A stretch of 64,000 bases of DNA, taken from NCBI GenBank assembly GCA_039039985.1, contig JBCCOV010000001.1:35797-99796 (forward strand). Direction: 5' to 3'. Below, piece after piece: positions 51,294 to 60,426 of this stretch (the stretch's first letter is position 1; each line of letters starts with the position of its first letter). The notes under the pieces were generated by a model that worked only from the letters and a program-made list of their open reading frames with translations, did no database searches and had not been told where the DNA came from. The stretch is from JBCBWG01 sp039039985. GTDB taxonomy: Bacteria > Pseudomonadota > Alphaproteobacteria > Rhizobiales > Hyphomicrobiaceae. A program made the position numbers and the translations under genes.

Positions 51294-52334
51294 GTGGAAC
51301 ATCCCGGTTTTTTCTCCAATATTGGCCCGATCACGCTTTCGGAAATCGGCGCCGCTGTTGGTGCCACGTTACCGCCGAACGCGGATCCCGACACGGCGAT
51401 TGCTCAGGTCCGAACGCTTGCCGACGCAGGGCCTGAAGACCTGACGTTTCTGGACAATCCAAAGTATCTCGAACAGTTGCGCACGACTGGGGCCGCCGCT
51501 TGTCTGATCGCTGAGGGTAATCTGGCGGCGGTACCGGACAGCTGCGCGCCGCTTGTCACCGCAACACCGTATCACGCGTTCGCAAACGCTCTGCGGCTCT
51601 TTTACCCGACGGCACTCGAAATCCAGACGACGGAAGGGGCGGCGCACCCCATACATCCGACCGCGAAGCTCGAAGATGGCGTTGTTGTTGAGCCAGGTGC
51701 CGTTATCGGGCCGGAAGCGCAGATCGGGCGTGGGACGCGTGTGTGTGCAGGCGCCGTCGTCGGCCGGCGGTGTGCCGTCGGGCGCGAGTGCATAATCGGG
51801 CCTGGAACGACGATCATATGTTCACTGATCGGTGATCGCGTTATTCTGCACCCCGGGGTTCGCCTTGGACAAGACGGTTTCGGCTTTGCCATGGGGCCGC
51901 AAGGGCACCTCAAGGTGCCGCAGGTCGGCCGTGTTGTGGTGCAGGACGACGTCGAAATCGGCGCCAATACCGCGGCGGACAGAGGCGCCATTAAAGATAC
52001 GATCATTGGTGCGGGCACCAAAATTGATAACCTCGTTCAAATCGGGCACAACGTCGTCATCGGTCGAAATTGCGTGATCGTGGCGCACGGAGCGATTGGC
52101 GGTTCCACCGTGCTTGGAGATTTCGTAGTGATGGGCGGCAACGTCAGCGTTGCTGGGCACTTGTCGGTTGGGGCCGGTGCACAGATTGGGGGCGGCTCGC
52201 AAGTCAAGGACGACGTGCCGGCCGGGGCGCGTGTCGGCGGTTATCCGGCGCGCCCCCTCAAGCAGTGGGCGCGAGAACTTGCAGTCGTCAAGCGGTTGGC
52301 GTCAACACGTGGTGCGCGTACGGGTGGAGCGTAG
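51294..52334 (+). CDS. lpxD: UDP-3-O-acylglucosamine N-acyltransferase
   Basis: 346 residues, third enzyme of lipid A synthesis, adding the N-linked acyl chain. The N-terminal uridine-binding domain (about 1-105) is followed by a left-handed beta helix of hexapeptide repeats (GAVIGPEAQIGRGTRVCAGA, in part) and a C-terminal helix. QIGHNVVIGRNCVIVAHGAI (in part) carries the catalytic His region. GTG 51294 has AAGGAG 6 nt upstream; the longer frame from 51225 has no signal. Confidence 0.97.
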   Translation: MEHPGFFSNIGPITLSEIGAAVGATLPPNADPDTAIAQVRTLADAGPEDLTFLDNPKYLEQLRTTGAAACLIAEGNLAAVPDSCAPLVTATPYHAFANALRLFYPTALEIQTTEGAAHPIHPTAKLEDGVVVEPGAVIGPEAQIGRGTRVCAGAVVGRRCAVGRECIIGPGTTIICSLIGDRVILHPGVRLGQDGFGFAMGPQGHLKVPQVGRVVVQDDVEIGANTAADRGAIKDTIIGAGTKIDNLVQIGHNVVIGRNCVIVAHGAIGGSTVLGDFVVMGGNVSVAGHLSVGAGAQIGGGSQVKDDVPAGARVGGYPARPLKQWARELAVVKRLASTRGARTGGA

Positions 52335-52416
52335 GCCGGCGTTCGTTCGGCCTGAGGTCATTCGGGGCGCGAAGAGGTCAGTGAAACTGCCAGTCAGGCG
52401 ACGTAAGGCGAAGACG

Positions 52417-52929
52417 ATGAATGACATGGGTGAGTCTGAGGCCAAATCTCAAGAGTTGGCAAGCGCCGATATCAGCCGCGTTATGGAGCTTCTCCCGCAC
52501 CGCTTCCCTTTCCTGCTGGTGGACCGCCTCTACGATATGGACGGCGATCGGAGCTGTGTCGGCGTCAAGAACGTGACCGTGAACGAACCTTTCTTCCAAG
52601 GTCACTTCCCGCAATTCCCGGTCATGCCGGGCGTCTTGATAATCGAAGGTCTGGCGCAGACCGCGGGCGCGCTTTGCGTGCACAGTCTCGGCGAGGGATA
52701 TCGGGCAGAGCTGGTCTATTTCATGGGCATCGACAAAGCGAAGTTTCGCAAACCTGTCCTGCCGGGCGACCAGCTCCGCTACTTCGTCAAGAAGATCCGT
52801 AACCGCGGCCGCGTCTGGCGTTTTGCCGGCGAGGCCAAGGTGGACGGTGTCGTTGTCGCTGAAGCGGAGATCAGTGCGATGCTTGCTGACACGCCAGAGG
52901 CGCGGGCATTCGCGACATCACATGGCTGA
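52417..52929 (+). CDS. fabZ: 3-hydroxyacyl-[acyl-carrier-protein] dehydratase
   Basis: 170 residues, hotdog-fold dehydratase of fatty acid synthesis. The catalytic pair is His63 in QGHFPQFPVMPG and Glu77 in VLIIEGLAQTAG, spaced 14 residues as in the family; LLPHRFPFLLVDR near the start is also typical. The ATG at 52417 has AAGGCG about 8 nt upstream. It shares substrate supply with lipid A enzymes, which explains its place between lpxD and lpxA, and its last 8 nt overlap lpxA. Confidence 0.97.
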   Translation: MNDMGESEAKSQELASADISRVMELLPHRFPFLLVDRLYDMDGDRSCVGVKNVTVNEPFFQGHFPQFPVMPGVLIIEGLAQTAGALCVHSLGEGYRAELVYFMGIDKAKFRKPVLPGDQLRYFVKKIRNRGRVWRFAGEAKVDGVVVAEAEISAMLADTPEARAFATSHG

Positions 52930-53728
52930 TGCGATCATTCATCCGACGGCCATTGTCGGAGACGGCGCACAGATCGGCGTCGATTGCAAAATCGGCCCAT
53001 ACTGCGTCGTCGGCGACGAGGTTGAGATCGGAGCCGGTTCCGAACTGATCAGTCATGTCGCCATAGCCGGCATAACCAAAGTTGGTCCCGGCGCGCAGAT
53101 CTATCCGTTCGCATCCGTCGGTCATGCACCGCAAGACCTGAAATACGATGGCGAGCGCTCGACGCTGACGATCGGCGCGAACTGCCGGATCCGCGAAGGC
53201 GTGACTTTGAACCCCGGGACGACCGGCGGCGGGATGCAAACCGTCGTCGGCGATGACTGTACGTTTCTCGCCAATTCCCATGTCGGTCACGACTGCCATG
53301 TTGGCGATAACGTGGTGTTCTCCAACAACGTCATGTTGGCCGGGCACTGCACGATTGGCGACTATGCCATTATTGGCGGCGGTGCAGCCGTTATCCAGTT
53401 TGCCCGCGTGGGCGCGCATGCGTTCGTTGGCGGTATGTCGGGCCTTGAGAATGATCTGATCCCGTATGGCATGGCGCTTGGAAACCGCGCCTACCTGTCG
53501 GGACTGAACATCATTGGTTTGCAGCGTCGCGGGTTTTCACGCGATGCCATTCACGACTTGCGGCGCGCGTATCGGCTTTTGTTCGCAGCTGAAGGGACGC
53601 TGAAAGAGCGCGTCGATGATGTCGCGGAGGAATTCTCCAGCCACGACATTGTCCAGGAAATCATTGCCTTCATGCGGGCACCCGGCAAGCGCTCACTGTG
53701 CACGCCGCGCGATGCCGGCGAAGCCTGA
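52922..53728 (+). CDS. lpxA: UDP-N-acetylglucosamine O-acyltransferase
   Basis: 268 residues, first enzyme of lipid A synthesis. A beta helix of hexapeptide repeats starts at ADAIIHPTAIVGDGAQIG (in part); the catalytic His is in NSHVGHDCHVGDNVVFSNN (in part, HVGHDCHVG); AGHCTIGDYAIIGGGAAV (in part) and a C-terminal helical domain with RAYRLLF follow. The ATG overlaps fabZ by 8 nt. lpxI starts 5 nt after its stop. Confidence 0.98.
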   Translation: MADAIIHPTAIVGDGAQIGVDCKIGPYCVVGDEVEIGAGSELISHVAIAGITKVGPGAQIYPFASVGHAPQDLKYDGERSTLTIGANCRIREGVTLNPGTTGGGMQTVVGDDCTFLANSHVGHDCHVGDNVVFSNNVMLAGHCTIGDYAIIGGGAAVIQFARVGAHAFVGGMSGLENDLIPYGMALGNRAYLSGLNIIGLQRRGFSRDAIHDLRRAYRLLFAAEGTLKERVDDVAEEFSSHDIVQEIIAFMRAPGKRSLCTPRDAGEA

Positions 53729-53733
53729 TCTGA

Positions 53734-55077
53734 GTGCGTCTACAAAAACGGATGCCTGATGTGGCGCAGGAAGCGGCCAAAGTCGGAATTCTTGCGGGCG
53801 GAGGCAGCTTGCCAATCGAAGTTGCGGATGGGTTGGCCAAGCGTCAGTGCGCCTACCACGTCGTCGGCTTTGAGGGATTTGTAGACGCAGACGTCTCGCG
53901 GCATCCCCATACGCTGGTCAATCTGGGACAGCTTGGCCGTGTGTTGCGGACCTTTCGTCGGCAACAGTGCGCGGATCTGGTTATCCTCGGCACGTTGGCG
54001 CGACCCGACCTGACAAAACTCCGGCTTGATTTTGGCGCGTTTCAACATGCGTTTTCGGTCCTTCAGCTGACGCGAGGCGGAGACGATCACTTGTTACGCG
54101 GTGTCGTTCGCTTCTTTGAGGGGCAGGGGTTTCGAGTCCGCGGTGTGGGTGACCTGGTCCCGGAGTTGCTGGCGCCGTTGGGGGCGATTGCGGGCGCGTC
54201 TCCGGATCAGCAGCAGCACGCGGCCATCGCGGTGGCGCGCGCCGCGCTGGCCGATCTCTCGCATCTTGATCTCGGGCAGGCCGTCGTTGCGTCGTCCGAC
54301 GGGATTGATGCATTCGAAGACGGTGGCGGTACAGCACGCATGTTGGCGCGCCTTGCGTCGGCTGGCGGTGCGGCGCCCGGCAGCGTTCTCGTTAAACTGG
54401 CGAAAATCGGCCAGGAGTTGCGCGTTGATGCACCGACGATCGGAGCGGCAACAGTCGCGCAAGCCGCGGCGGCCGGGCTGACGACGATCGCGGTCGGCGC
54501 GGGCACAACGCTTGTGGCCGAGCGTGCTGCGTTGGATGATGCCGCGCGTGCTCACGGTGTTTCCGTGGTTGGTGTCCCGTCCCTGCACCAGGACCAGGAC
54601 AGTCAGACCGGCAACCCGCGCGATCCGGATCATCGTTATCTGGCTGACGATCTCGATACGGCCCGGACAATCGCGGCCGCTTGCGCCCGTCATGCGCGGC
54701 CAGGCTACCGCGACATCGGCATTGTCGTCCGCCGCGGTCACGTCATGGCTGTCATGATCGACGCGCTGGCCGAAGACCACTGGGCACGCCGACTCACGAG
54801 CTTGCCGCGCGGTTGGCAAATCCCCGTTTTGCTACCGCGGCGCGCTGGCGTCTTGCTCATCGCACTGACCGCTGCGGACCGTCGCACGACGATGTCGGCC
54901 TGGGCACAGATCATCGATGCGGCGCGCACTGCCGGCCTCGCGCAGATTGCCATTGATATCCGTTGTGATCAGCACGCCGTCGATGTCGGAAACGACGCGC
55001 CAGATGTTGATGCCATCAGGCACAAGGCACGCGCGGTTGGTTTGGCGTTTACGCACATGAATGCGAGCCCACCCTAA
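53734..55077 (+). CDS. lpxI: LpxI-type UDP-2,3-diacylglucosamine hydrolase with extra C-terminal domain
   Basis: 447 residues, whereas LpxI proteins usually have about 270-285. Residues 1-282 form a complete LpxI: KVGILAGGGSLPIEVADGL at the start, LDLGQAVVASSDGIDAFE, and the motif GQELRVDAPTIGAATV that holds the catalytic aspartate region. Residues 283-447 are additional. Within them DIGIVVRRGHVMAVMIDALA and AARTAGLAQIAID resemble the equivalent LpxI C-terminal-domain positions, so the tail may be a degenerate second copy; this is inference by eye. It replaces LpxH in removing UMP to give lipid X. GTG 53734 or ATG 53752 may be the start. lpxB follows. Confidence 0.9.
   Translation: MRLQKRMPDVAQEAAKVGILAGGGSLPIEVADGLAKRQCAYHVVGFEGFVDADVSRHPHTLVNLGQLGRVLRTFRRQQCADLVILGTLARPDLTKLRLDFGAFQHAFSVLQLTRGGDDHLLRGVVRFFEGQGFRVRGVGDLVPELLAPLGAIAGASPDQQQHAAIAVARAALADLSHLDLGQAVVASSDGIDAFEDGGGTARMLARLASAGGAAPGSVLVKLAKIGQELRVDAPTIGAATVAQAAAAGLTTIAVGAGTTLVAERAALDDAARAHGVSVVGVPSLHQDQDSQTGNPRDPDHRYLADDLDTARTIAAACARHARPGYRDIGIVVRRGHVMAVMIDALAEDHWARRLTSLPRGWQIPVLLPRRAGVLLIALTAADRRTTMSAWAQIIDAARTAGLAQIAIDIRCDQHAVDVGNDAPDVDAIRHKARAVGLAFTHMNASPP
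54580..55074 (+). other. Extra 165-residue C-terminal region of LpxI, possible duplicated domain
   Basis: This part of the lpxI frame lies beyond the normal end of the family. It begins with a polar linker (SLHQDQDSQTGNPRDPDH) and continues with a segment that parallels the first-copy order: a helix with many Ala, DIG-VV, a hydrophobic strand, an Arg-containing loop, AGL-IAI and a final A-AVG strand. The DxPxIG motif of the first copy is not conserved in it. Confidence 0.55.
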
Positions 55078-55212
55078 GCGGAGCGCCGTGCCAACGCTGC
55101 GCCAACCTGCGTCAGGCGGGGGCGATGCGAGCAGGGTACCGTCAGGTTGGGAGCCACGCGGCGCCAGTGAAATCTGAAACTGGGAAGCCAAGACGACAGA
55201 GCGGGGTGGAAC

Positions 55213-56409
55213 GTGCAGACGCGGCAACACGATGGAATAGTGCGCATTGTCATCATTGCGGGCGAGCACTCCGGTGATGCACTCGGGGCGGGGCTGATGG
55301 CGGCGCTGAAAGCGCGGTGTCAGGACGAGATTGCATTCACGGGCGTTGGCGGTGAGCGCATGGCCGCAGAAGGATTGAGCTCGCTTTTCCCGCTCGACGA
55401 CATTTCCGTGATGGGGCCGGTTGCGATTTTACCCCGCCTGCCGACGTTGATCACCCGCGTGTACGATTGCGTTGACGCCTGTATCGCCGCAGAGCCCGAT
55501 GCCTTGATTATCATCGACGCGCCTGAGTTCACGCATCCGATCGCAAAGCGCGTGCGCGTACAGTTGCCCGAGATGCCGATCATCGACTACGTGTCGCCTA
55601 CCGTGTGGGCTTGGCGACCGGGGCGCGCCCGTAAAATGCGCCCCTATGTCGACCATATCCTTGCACTACTCCCGTTCGAGCCGGATGCCCATGCAAACCT
55701 GGGTGGACCCGACTGTACGTATGTGGGGCACCCCCTGGTCGAGCGGCTGGACTGGCTCGAGCAGCTTGATCCCGCACCTTTGGCGCAGCGCCTGGGATTG
55801 TCGCCGGATCACACACCGCTGGTTGTTCTTCCAGGCAGCCGGGCCTCCGAGGTCGGCCGCCTGCTTGGGCCGTTCGGGGCGACGATCGATGCTCTTGTTG
55901 CGGATGGTCGCAAGCTGGATGTCTTGATACCGGCCGTCCCGCGATTGCGTGAGAGCATTTCTGCTGTCACCGCGACCTGGCCGGTTCCGGTTCACCTGAT
56001 TGACGGCGATCCGGATAAGTGGCGCGCATTCAAGCTTGCGCGCGCGGCACTTGCGGCGTCCGGTACCGTAACACTCGAACTCGGCTTGGCAGGAACGCCG
56101 ATGGTTGTGGGCTACCGCGTTGATCCGCTGGCGTCCTGGCTCCGATACGTTGTGCATGTCCCTTCCATTGTTCTTACAAACTTAGTTCTCGATTCGAACG
56201 CGTTTCCGGAGTTTCTCCAAGAGCACTGCGTCGCCGATCAACTGGCACCGGCCTTGTCGGAGGTGTTGGACGATGGCGAGCCACGGACGATGCAACTTAA
56301 GGAACTCGCCAGGTTGAAGTCGATCATGCGGGCCGACGGAACAGCGCCAAGCGATCGCGCCGCTGATGTGGTGCTGAAGATTATCGGTGCGCGGGCGGCC
56401 GCAATCTGA
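55213..56409 (+). CDS. lpxB: Lipid-A-disaccharide synthase
   Basis: 398 residues, GT19 glycosyltransferase that joins UDP-diacylglucosamine and lipid X. Landmarks: IIAGEHSGDALGAGLMAALK (in part, AGEHSGDALGAGLM), TGVGGERM, IIIDAPEFTHPIA, YVSPTVWAWRPGRARKM, YVGHPLVERL, LPGSRASEV and ASGTVTLELGLAGTPMVVGY (in part). The start is GTG 55213, 135 nt after lpxI. The upstream gap shows no other gene. It is convergent with a GT39-type gene 25 nt away. Confidence 0.97.
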   Translation: MQTRQHDGIVRIVIIAGEHSGDALGAGLMAALKARCQDEIAFTGVGGERMAAEGLSSLFPLDDISVMGPVAILPRLPTLITRVYDCVDACIAAEPDALIIIDAPEFTHPIAKRVRVQLPEMPIIDYVSPTVWAWRPGRARKMRPYVDHILALLPFEPDAHANLGGPDCTYVGHPLVERLDWLEQLDPAPLAQRLGLSPDHTPLVVLPGSRASEVGRLLGPFGATIDALVADGRKLDVLIPAVPRLRESISAVTATWPVPVHLIDGDPDKWRAFKLARAALAASGTVTLELGLAGTPMVVGYRVDPLASWLRYVVHVPSIVLTNLVLDSNAFPEFLQEHCVADQLAPALSEVLDDGEPRTMQLKELARLKSIMRADGTAPSDRAADVVLKIIGARAAAI

Positions 56410-56434
56410 GACGCCGTAGGCGATGCATCTGTGC

Positions 56435-58069
56435 CTACTGGCAAACTTTCAGCTCGGCCGGTAACGGATAAATCCGCCACGTGCTGACGCGTCGCTCCCC
56501 GTTCAGCATCTGTGGCCATGGCGCCGAAAACTCAATTGGCGTGACCTTGGCAACCTCCGCCCGAAGGGTGTCTGGGGCGAAACTGTTGTGCGCCTTCCAG
56601 ACTGGCGGTTTGTCGCCTTGTCCGAGATAGACGCACTTGGCCGGGTCGTCCGTAGCCTCAGCCATGACCTGTTTTGGTGCAACCCAGTTTGGCAACACTA
56701 AGTAGATCACACGTAGGTTCGGAAGGAACGTGCGGAGGTTTGCGCCCGGCACACGATCTTCCGTAACAAGTGTCGCATGAGATAGACCGAGGGCATCGAG
56801 CTTCTCGGCGAGGGCGGCGACAGGCATCGCCTGACTGCATCGTTTGCAAAAGGGCTGACCTGGAAACGCGTAGCCGGCCGCGCGACTGGCCATCAACGCC
56901 AATTGCAGAGCAATGACAATGCCGGCAAAGCGGAAGAAGTTCCGCAAATTCAAGCTGCCGAGTGGCAGACACCAGGCCAGAGCCAGCGTGAGCGGAATAG
57001 CGACCACCAACAAGTGTCGCGACGGCACCTTTGTTGCCCCCGACGCGATAAGGCCGACAACGATGACGACAAACGCGATCAAAGCCGCAGTTACAAATGC
57101 CTGTGGCACGGGGCGCAACGCGCGAACAGATGTCAGAACGTCGGCCTTCTTGACAACGGATGTCCAGCCAAGGCGGGCTTCAGGGAACGTCAGCCACAGC
57201 AATAGCACGACCGGGCCGAGGAGGATCAGCGCGCCGCCAAACAGCATCGCTTGCGCCCAGAGGCGACCGATCCAGATCGACTCGTCTGGCTTCATTGCAA
57301 AGGTGCCTGAGAGGTGGCCGGCTGTTTCGTCGCGATGAACCAGGAGGAAGAGAATCATTGGCAGCGCGGCGATCATGATCGTCGTCATAGCCGCGAGAAA
57401 CTTCGGCGAGAGGATCCTCTGGCGCAGGCTGCTCTGAAGCAGAAACGCAGCCGGAAAGGCAACCAGAAGGATCCAAGCAGAGTGTTTGGATAACACCGCC
57501 AATGCACCGCTGACTGCGATGATAACAAAGCCTGAGATGCGCGCATCGCGCCCGAGCATTGCATATCCCAGACACAGGAGGCCAATCGCCGCGATTAAGG
57601 CAACGGAGTGCGTGCTTTGATCGTGGATCGTAAAGCCCACATTGAACAACATCAGTACGGAAAGTGCGCCGATTGCAGCGCGGACATGCTCTTTCGTTGC
57701 AGCGAGACCGGCGGTGTAGAATCCGATCGCAGCAATCGACATCAGGCCGTACTTCACGATCTGCACGGCCAGCGCGCCGGGGCCGAGAACCTGAACTGCG
57801 CCCCACATCAGCCAAGTATAGAGCGGAGGCTGTCGCGGACTATAGTTCGGCTTCAGATCCTGACTTGCAATGATCTCCAGCGAGTCTGCGGGGTTGAGCG
57901 CGACGTCGAATGACAAGCGCAGTGCAGCGTGACCGACAGCAAACGCAACGGAAATGAGAACAAAGCACCAAAGTGCGATGCGACCGAGGTCACGTGCTGG
58001 CACGAGCGTGGGGAATGATGGAGCTTTCGTGGATTTATCCACATGGAAGCTTAGCCCGTCTTCCATCAA
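56435..58069 (-). CDS. GT39/ArnT-like membrane glycosyltransferase
   Basis: 544 residues with about 11-12 hydrophobic segments and a C-terminal soluble part of about 120 residues. The first periplasmic loop has DVALNPADSLEIIASQDL (in part) and SPRQPPLYTWLMW, matching the PxxPPLY region of the dolichyl-phosphate-mannose/ArnT family. Such enzymes move sugars from polyprenyl phosphate to lipid A or protein. The place beside lpxB hints at lipid A modification, but this is inference. The start is ATG 58069 or 58066. It is convergent with lpxB. Confidence 0.78.
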   Translation of the reverse strand: MMEDGLSFHVDKSTKAPSFPTLVPARDLGRIALWCFVLISVAFAVGHAALRLSFDVALNPADSLEIIASQDLKPNYSPRQPPLYTWLMWGAVQVLGPGALAVQIVKYGLMSIAAIGFYTAGLAATKEHVRAAIGALSVLMLFNVGFTIHDQSTHSVALIAAIGLLCLGYAMLGRDARISGFVIIAVSGALAVLSKHSAWILLVAFPAAFLLQSSLRQRILSPKFLAAMTTIMIAALPMILFLLVHRDETAGHLSGTFAMKPDESIWIGRLWAQAMLFGGALILLGPVVLLLWLTFPEARLGWTSVVKKADVLTSVRALRPVPQAFVTAALIAFVVIVVGLIASGATKVPSRHLLVVAIPLTLALAWCLPLGSLNLRNFFRFAGIVIALQLALMASRAAGYAFPGQPFCKRCSQAMPVAALAEKLDALGLSHATLVTEDRVPGANLRTFLPNLRVIYLVLPNWVAPKQVMAEATDDPAKCVYLGQGDKPPVWKAHNSFAPDTLRAEVAKVTPIEFSAPWPQMLNGERRVSTWRIYPLPAELKVCQ

Positions 58070-58117
58070 TCGACCTCAAGCATGCAATAATCCAAGTCCA
58101 ACGCCTTACCGACTGGC

Positions 58118-59023
58118 TCAACGTCGCACGGATCTGCATGCGGCGCCAGTTCCCGCACGCAATGCAAGTAAACCGGCACCCACAACAATTATAGAGCCAA
58201 CAATAAGTGTGGCACTAAGCGATTCATTGAAAACAATCACGCCTATTGCTGATGCGAGCATAAGTTGCACGTAGGCAAACGGTTGCAGTGCTGCCACTTC
58301 GGCAGTTTCATAGGCTTTGATCAGAAGGAAGTGGCCGGACGCGCCGATCACACACAGCGCCGCCAGGAATAGCCAGGCTGATCCGGTCAGTTCGGACCAA
58401 AAGAAGGGTCCGATCAGCGAAATGCCGGCAGCGCCCGCAATACCCGTGAAGAAGAAGCTGGTTGCGGCCGTATCGCGCTTGCCAACCCATCTGGTAAGGA
58501 TGCCATAAGTCGCGAAGCCGACGGCGCACAAAAGCGGTACAAGCGCGAATGGTTCAAACACGCCGGACCCGGGGCGCACGATAATCAGAACGCCGACGAA
58601 CCCAAACGCAATAGCCGCCCACTGCACAACCGCAATCCGTTCACCAAGGAAAATGGCGCCGCCAGCCGCAACCAGCAATGGGTAGACCGACATGATCGCA
58701 TGGGTCTCTGCCAGGCCAAGCCGATCGAAACTATATGTGACAACGCAAATCTGAGCGGCCAACAGCAGACCGCGCGCTGTTTGTGCCAGCGGGTGGGCCG
58801 TACGCGCGACCACCCGCAATCCGCCGGGGCGATTGGCAGATAGCGTCACGACAAACGCCGCAAACGCCCAGTACCGGATCATGACGATGAATATCGGATG
58901 ATGATCGGCAGCCAAATGGCGAGAGATGCCGTCCTGCGTGGCGAACAGCGCCATGGTGGCGATCATGAGACCGATGCCGCGGAGCCGACCGGGCGGGCCC
59001 TGCTCAACATCACCGCGCAGCAT
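58118..59023 (-). CDS. EamA-family (DMT) transporter
   Basis: 301 residues with ten hydrophobic segments in two EamA repeats (GIGLMIATMALFATQDGISR in part; second half from about residue 150). LGLAETHAIMSVYPLLVAAGGAIFLGER (in part, YPLLVAAGGAIFLGER) ends the first repeat. The substrate is unknown. It is in the same direction as gltA and the GT39 gene, 92 nt downstream of gltA, and could share a transcript with either. It is not closely similar by eye to the EamA protein at 10050. Confidence 0.9.
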   Translation of the reverse strand: MLRGDVEQGPPGRLRGIGLMIATMALFATQDGISRHLAADHHPIFIVMIRYWAFAAFVVTLSANRPGGLRVVARTAHPLAQTARGLLLAAQICVVTYSFDRLGLAETHAIMSVYPLLVAAGGAIFLGERIAVVQWAAIAFGFVGVLIIVRPGSGVFEPFALVPLLCAVGFATYGILTRWVGKRDTAATSFFFTGIAGAAGISLIGPFFWSELTGSAWLFLAALCVIGASGHFLLIKAYETAEVAALQPFAYVQLMLASAIGVIVFNESLSATLIVGSIIVVGAGLLALRAGTGAACRSVRR

Positions 59024-59115
59024 CGGGCAACCTCAACTTCGGGCAATCTGTCCCGATACAAACAAAGGGCCGCAGCAAACAGCGTCGGCCCAATAGAGCG
59101 ACCTCTCGTGTGCGC

Positions 59116-60426
59116 TTAAGTTCGAGAGTCGAGTGCCACAAAGTCGCGCTTGCCTTCGCCGATGTACAATTGGCGCGGCCGCCCGATTTTCTGCTCCGGA
59201 TCCTCGATCATTTCCTTCCACTGCGCGATCCAACCGACCGTGCGGGCCAAGGCGAACAGCACCGTGAACATGTCCTTCGGGAAGCCGATGGCGCGGAGCG
59301 TGATACCCGAATAGAAGTCGATGTTCGGATAGAGTTTCTTTTCGACGAAGTACTCGTCCTCAAGGGCGATCTTCTCAAGTTCCATCGCAACCTGAAGCAA
59401 TGGCTCGTCGCGAATGCCGAGACTGTCGAGAACCTCGTGCGTCGTCTGCTGCATGACTTTGGCGCGAGGATCGTAGTTCTTGTACACCCGGTGGCCGAAG
59501 CCCATCAGCCGGAACGGGTCATCCTTGTCCTTGGCCCGCTTGATGTATTCGGGAATGCGATCGACCGTGCCGATCTCCTCAAGCATGTTCAACGCCGCCT
59601 CGTTCGCCCCACCGTGCGCAGGACCCCAGAGACAGGCGATCCCGGCTGCAATGCACGCAAACGGATTTGCCCCAGACGACCCAGCAAGCCGGACAGTCGA
59701 CGTTGATGCATTTTGTTCGTGATCGGCGTGGAGAATGAAAATCCGATCGAGGGCACGGGAAATGACCGGATCGACACGGTATGGCTCACACGGGACGGCA
59801 AAACACATCTGCAGAAAGTTCGCCGTGTAATCGAGGTCATTCCGCGGATAAATAAACGGCTGGCCGATCGAGTATTTGTAAGCCATCGCCGCGATCGTCG
59901 GCATCTTTGCGATCATGCGATGTGACGCAATTACGCGTTGATGTGGATCGTTGATGTCGGTGGAGTCGTGATAAAACGCGGACAACGCGCCAACCGTTCC
60001 GACCATGATCGCCATCGGGTGGGCGTCGCGACGATAACCGGTGAAGAACCGCGTCATTTGCTCATGCACCATTGTATGGCGCGTGATTGTTCCTTCAAAT
60101 TCCTCGTACTGCGCCTGTGTCGGCAATTCTCCGTGTAAAAGGAGATAACAACACTCGACAAAGTTTGACTGTTCGGCCAGCTGATCGATCGGGTAACCAC
60201 GATAGAGGAGGACACCTTCCTCGCCGTCGATATATGTGATCCGTGACGAACAATTCGCTGTCGATGTGAAACCGGGATCGTAGGTGAAACAACCCGTTTC
60301 GCGATAGATCCGCGAAACATCGATCACATCCGGTCCGATTGTGCCGGAACGCAACGGCATATCGAGCTCTTGGTCTCGGAGCGAAAGGCGTGCCGTCGCA
60401 TTGGGCAGACGATCATGTACGTTCAT
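59116..60426 (-). CDS. gltA: Citrate synthase
   Basis: 436 residues, type II hexameric citrate synthase that starts the TCA cycle from acetyl-CoA and oxaloacetate. The N-terminal strand domain (LPLRSGTIGPDVIDV-like MPLRSGTIGPDVIDVSRIY, in part), the loop GCFTYDPGFTSTANCSS (in part), the substrate His in LHADHEQNASTSTVRL, GPAHGGANEAAL, and GFGHRVYKNYDPRA with active-site residues are all present. AAGGAGG lies 10 nt before the ATG on this strand. The 191-nt divergent gap to the HlyC-like gene holds its promoter. Confidence 0.98.
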   Translation of the reverse strand: MNVHDRLPNATARLSLRDQELDMPLRSGTIGPDVIDVSRIYRETGCFTYDPGFTSTANCSSRITYIDGEEGVLLYRGYPIDQLAEQSNFVECCYLLLHGELPTQAQYEEFEGTITRHTMVHEQMTRFFTGYRRDAHPMAIMVGTVGALSAFYHDSTDINDPHQRVIASHRMIAKMPTIAAMAYKYSIGQPFIYPRNDLDYTANFLQMCFAVPCEPYRVDPVISRALDRIFILHADHEQNASTSTVRLAGSSGANPFACIAAGIACLWGPAHGGANEAALNMLEEIGTVDRIPEYIKRAKDKDDPFRLMGFGHRVYKNYDPRAKVMQQTTHEVLDSLGIRDEPLLQVAMELEKIALEDEYFVEKKLYPNIDFYSGITLRAIGFPKDMFTVLFALARTVGWIAQWKEMIEDPEQKIGRPRQLYIGEGKRDFVALDSRT

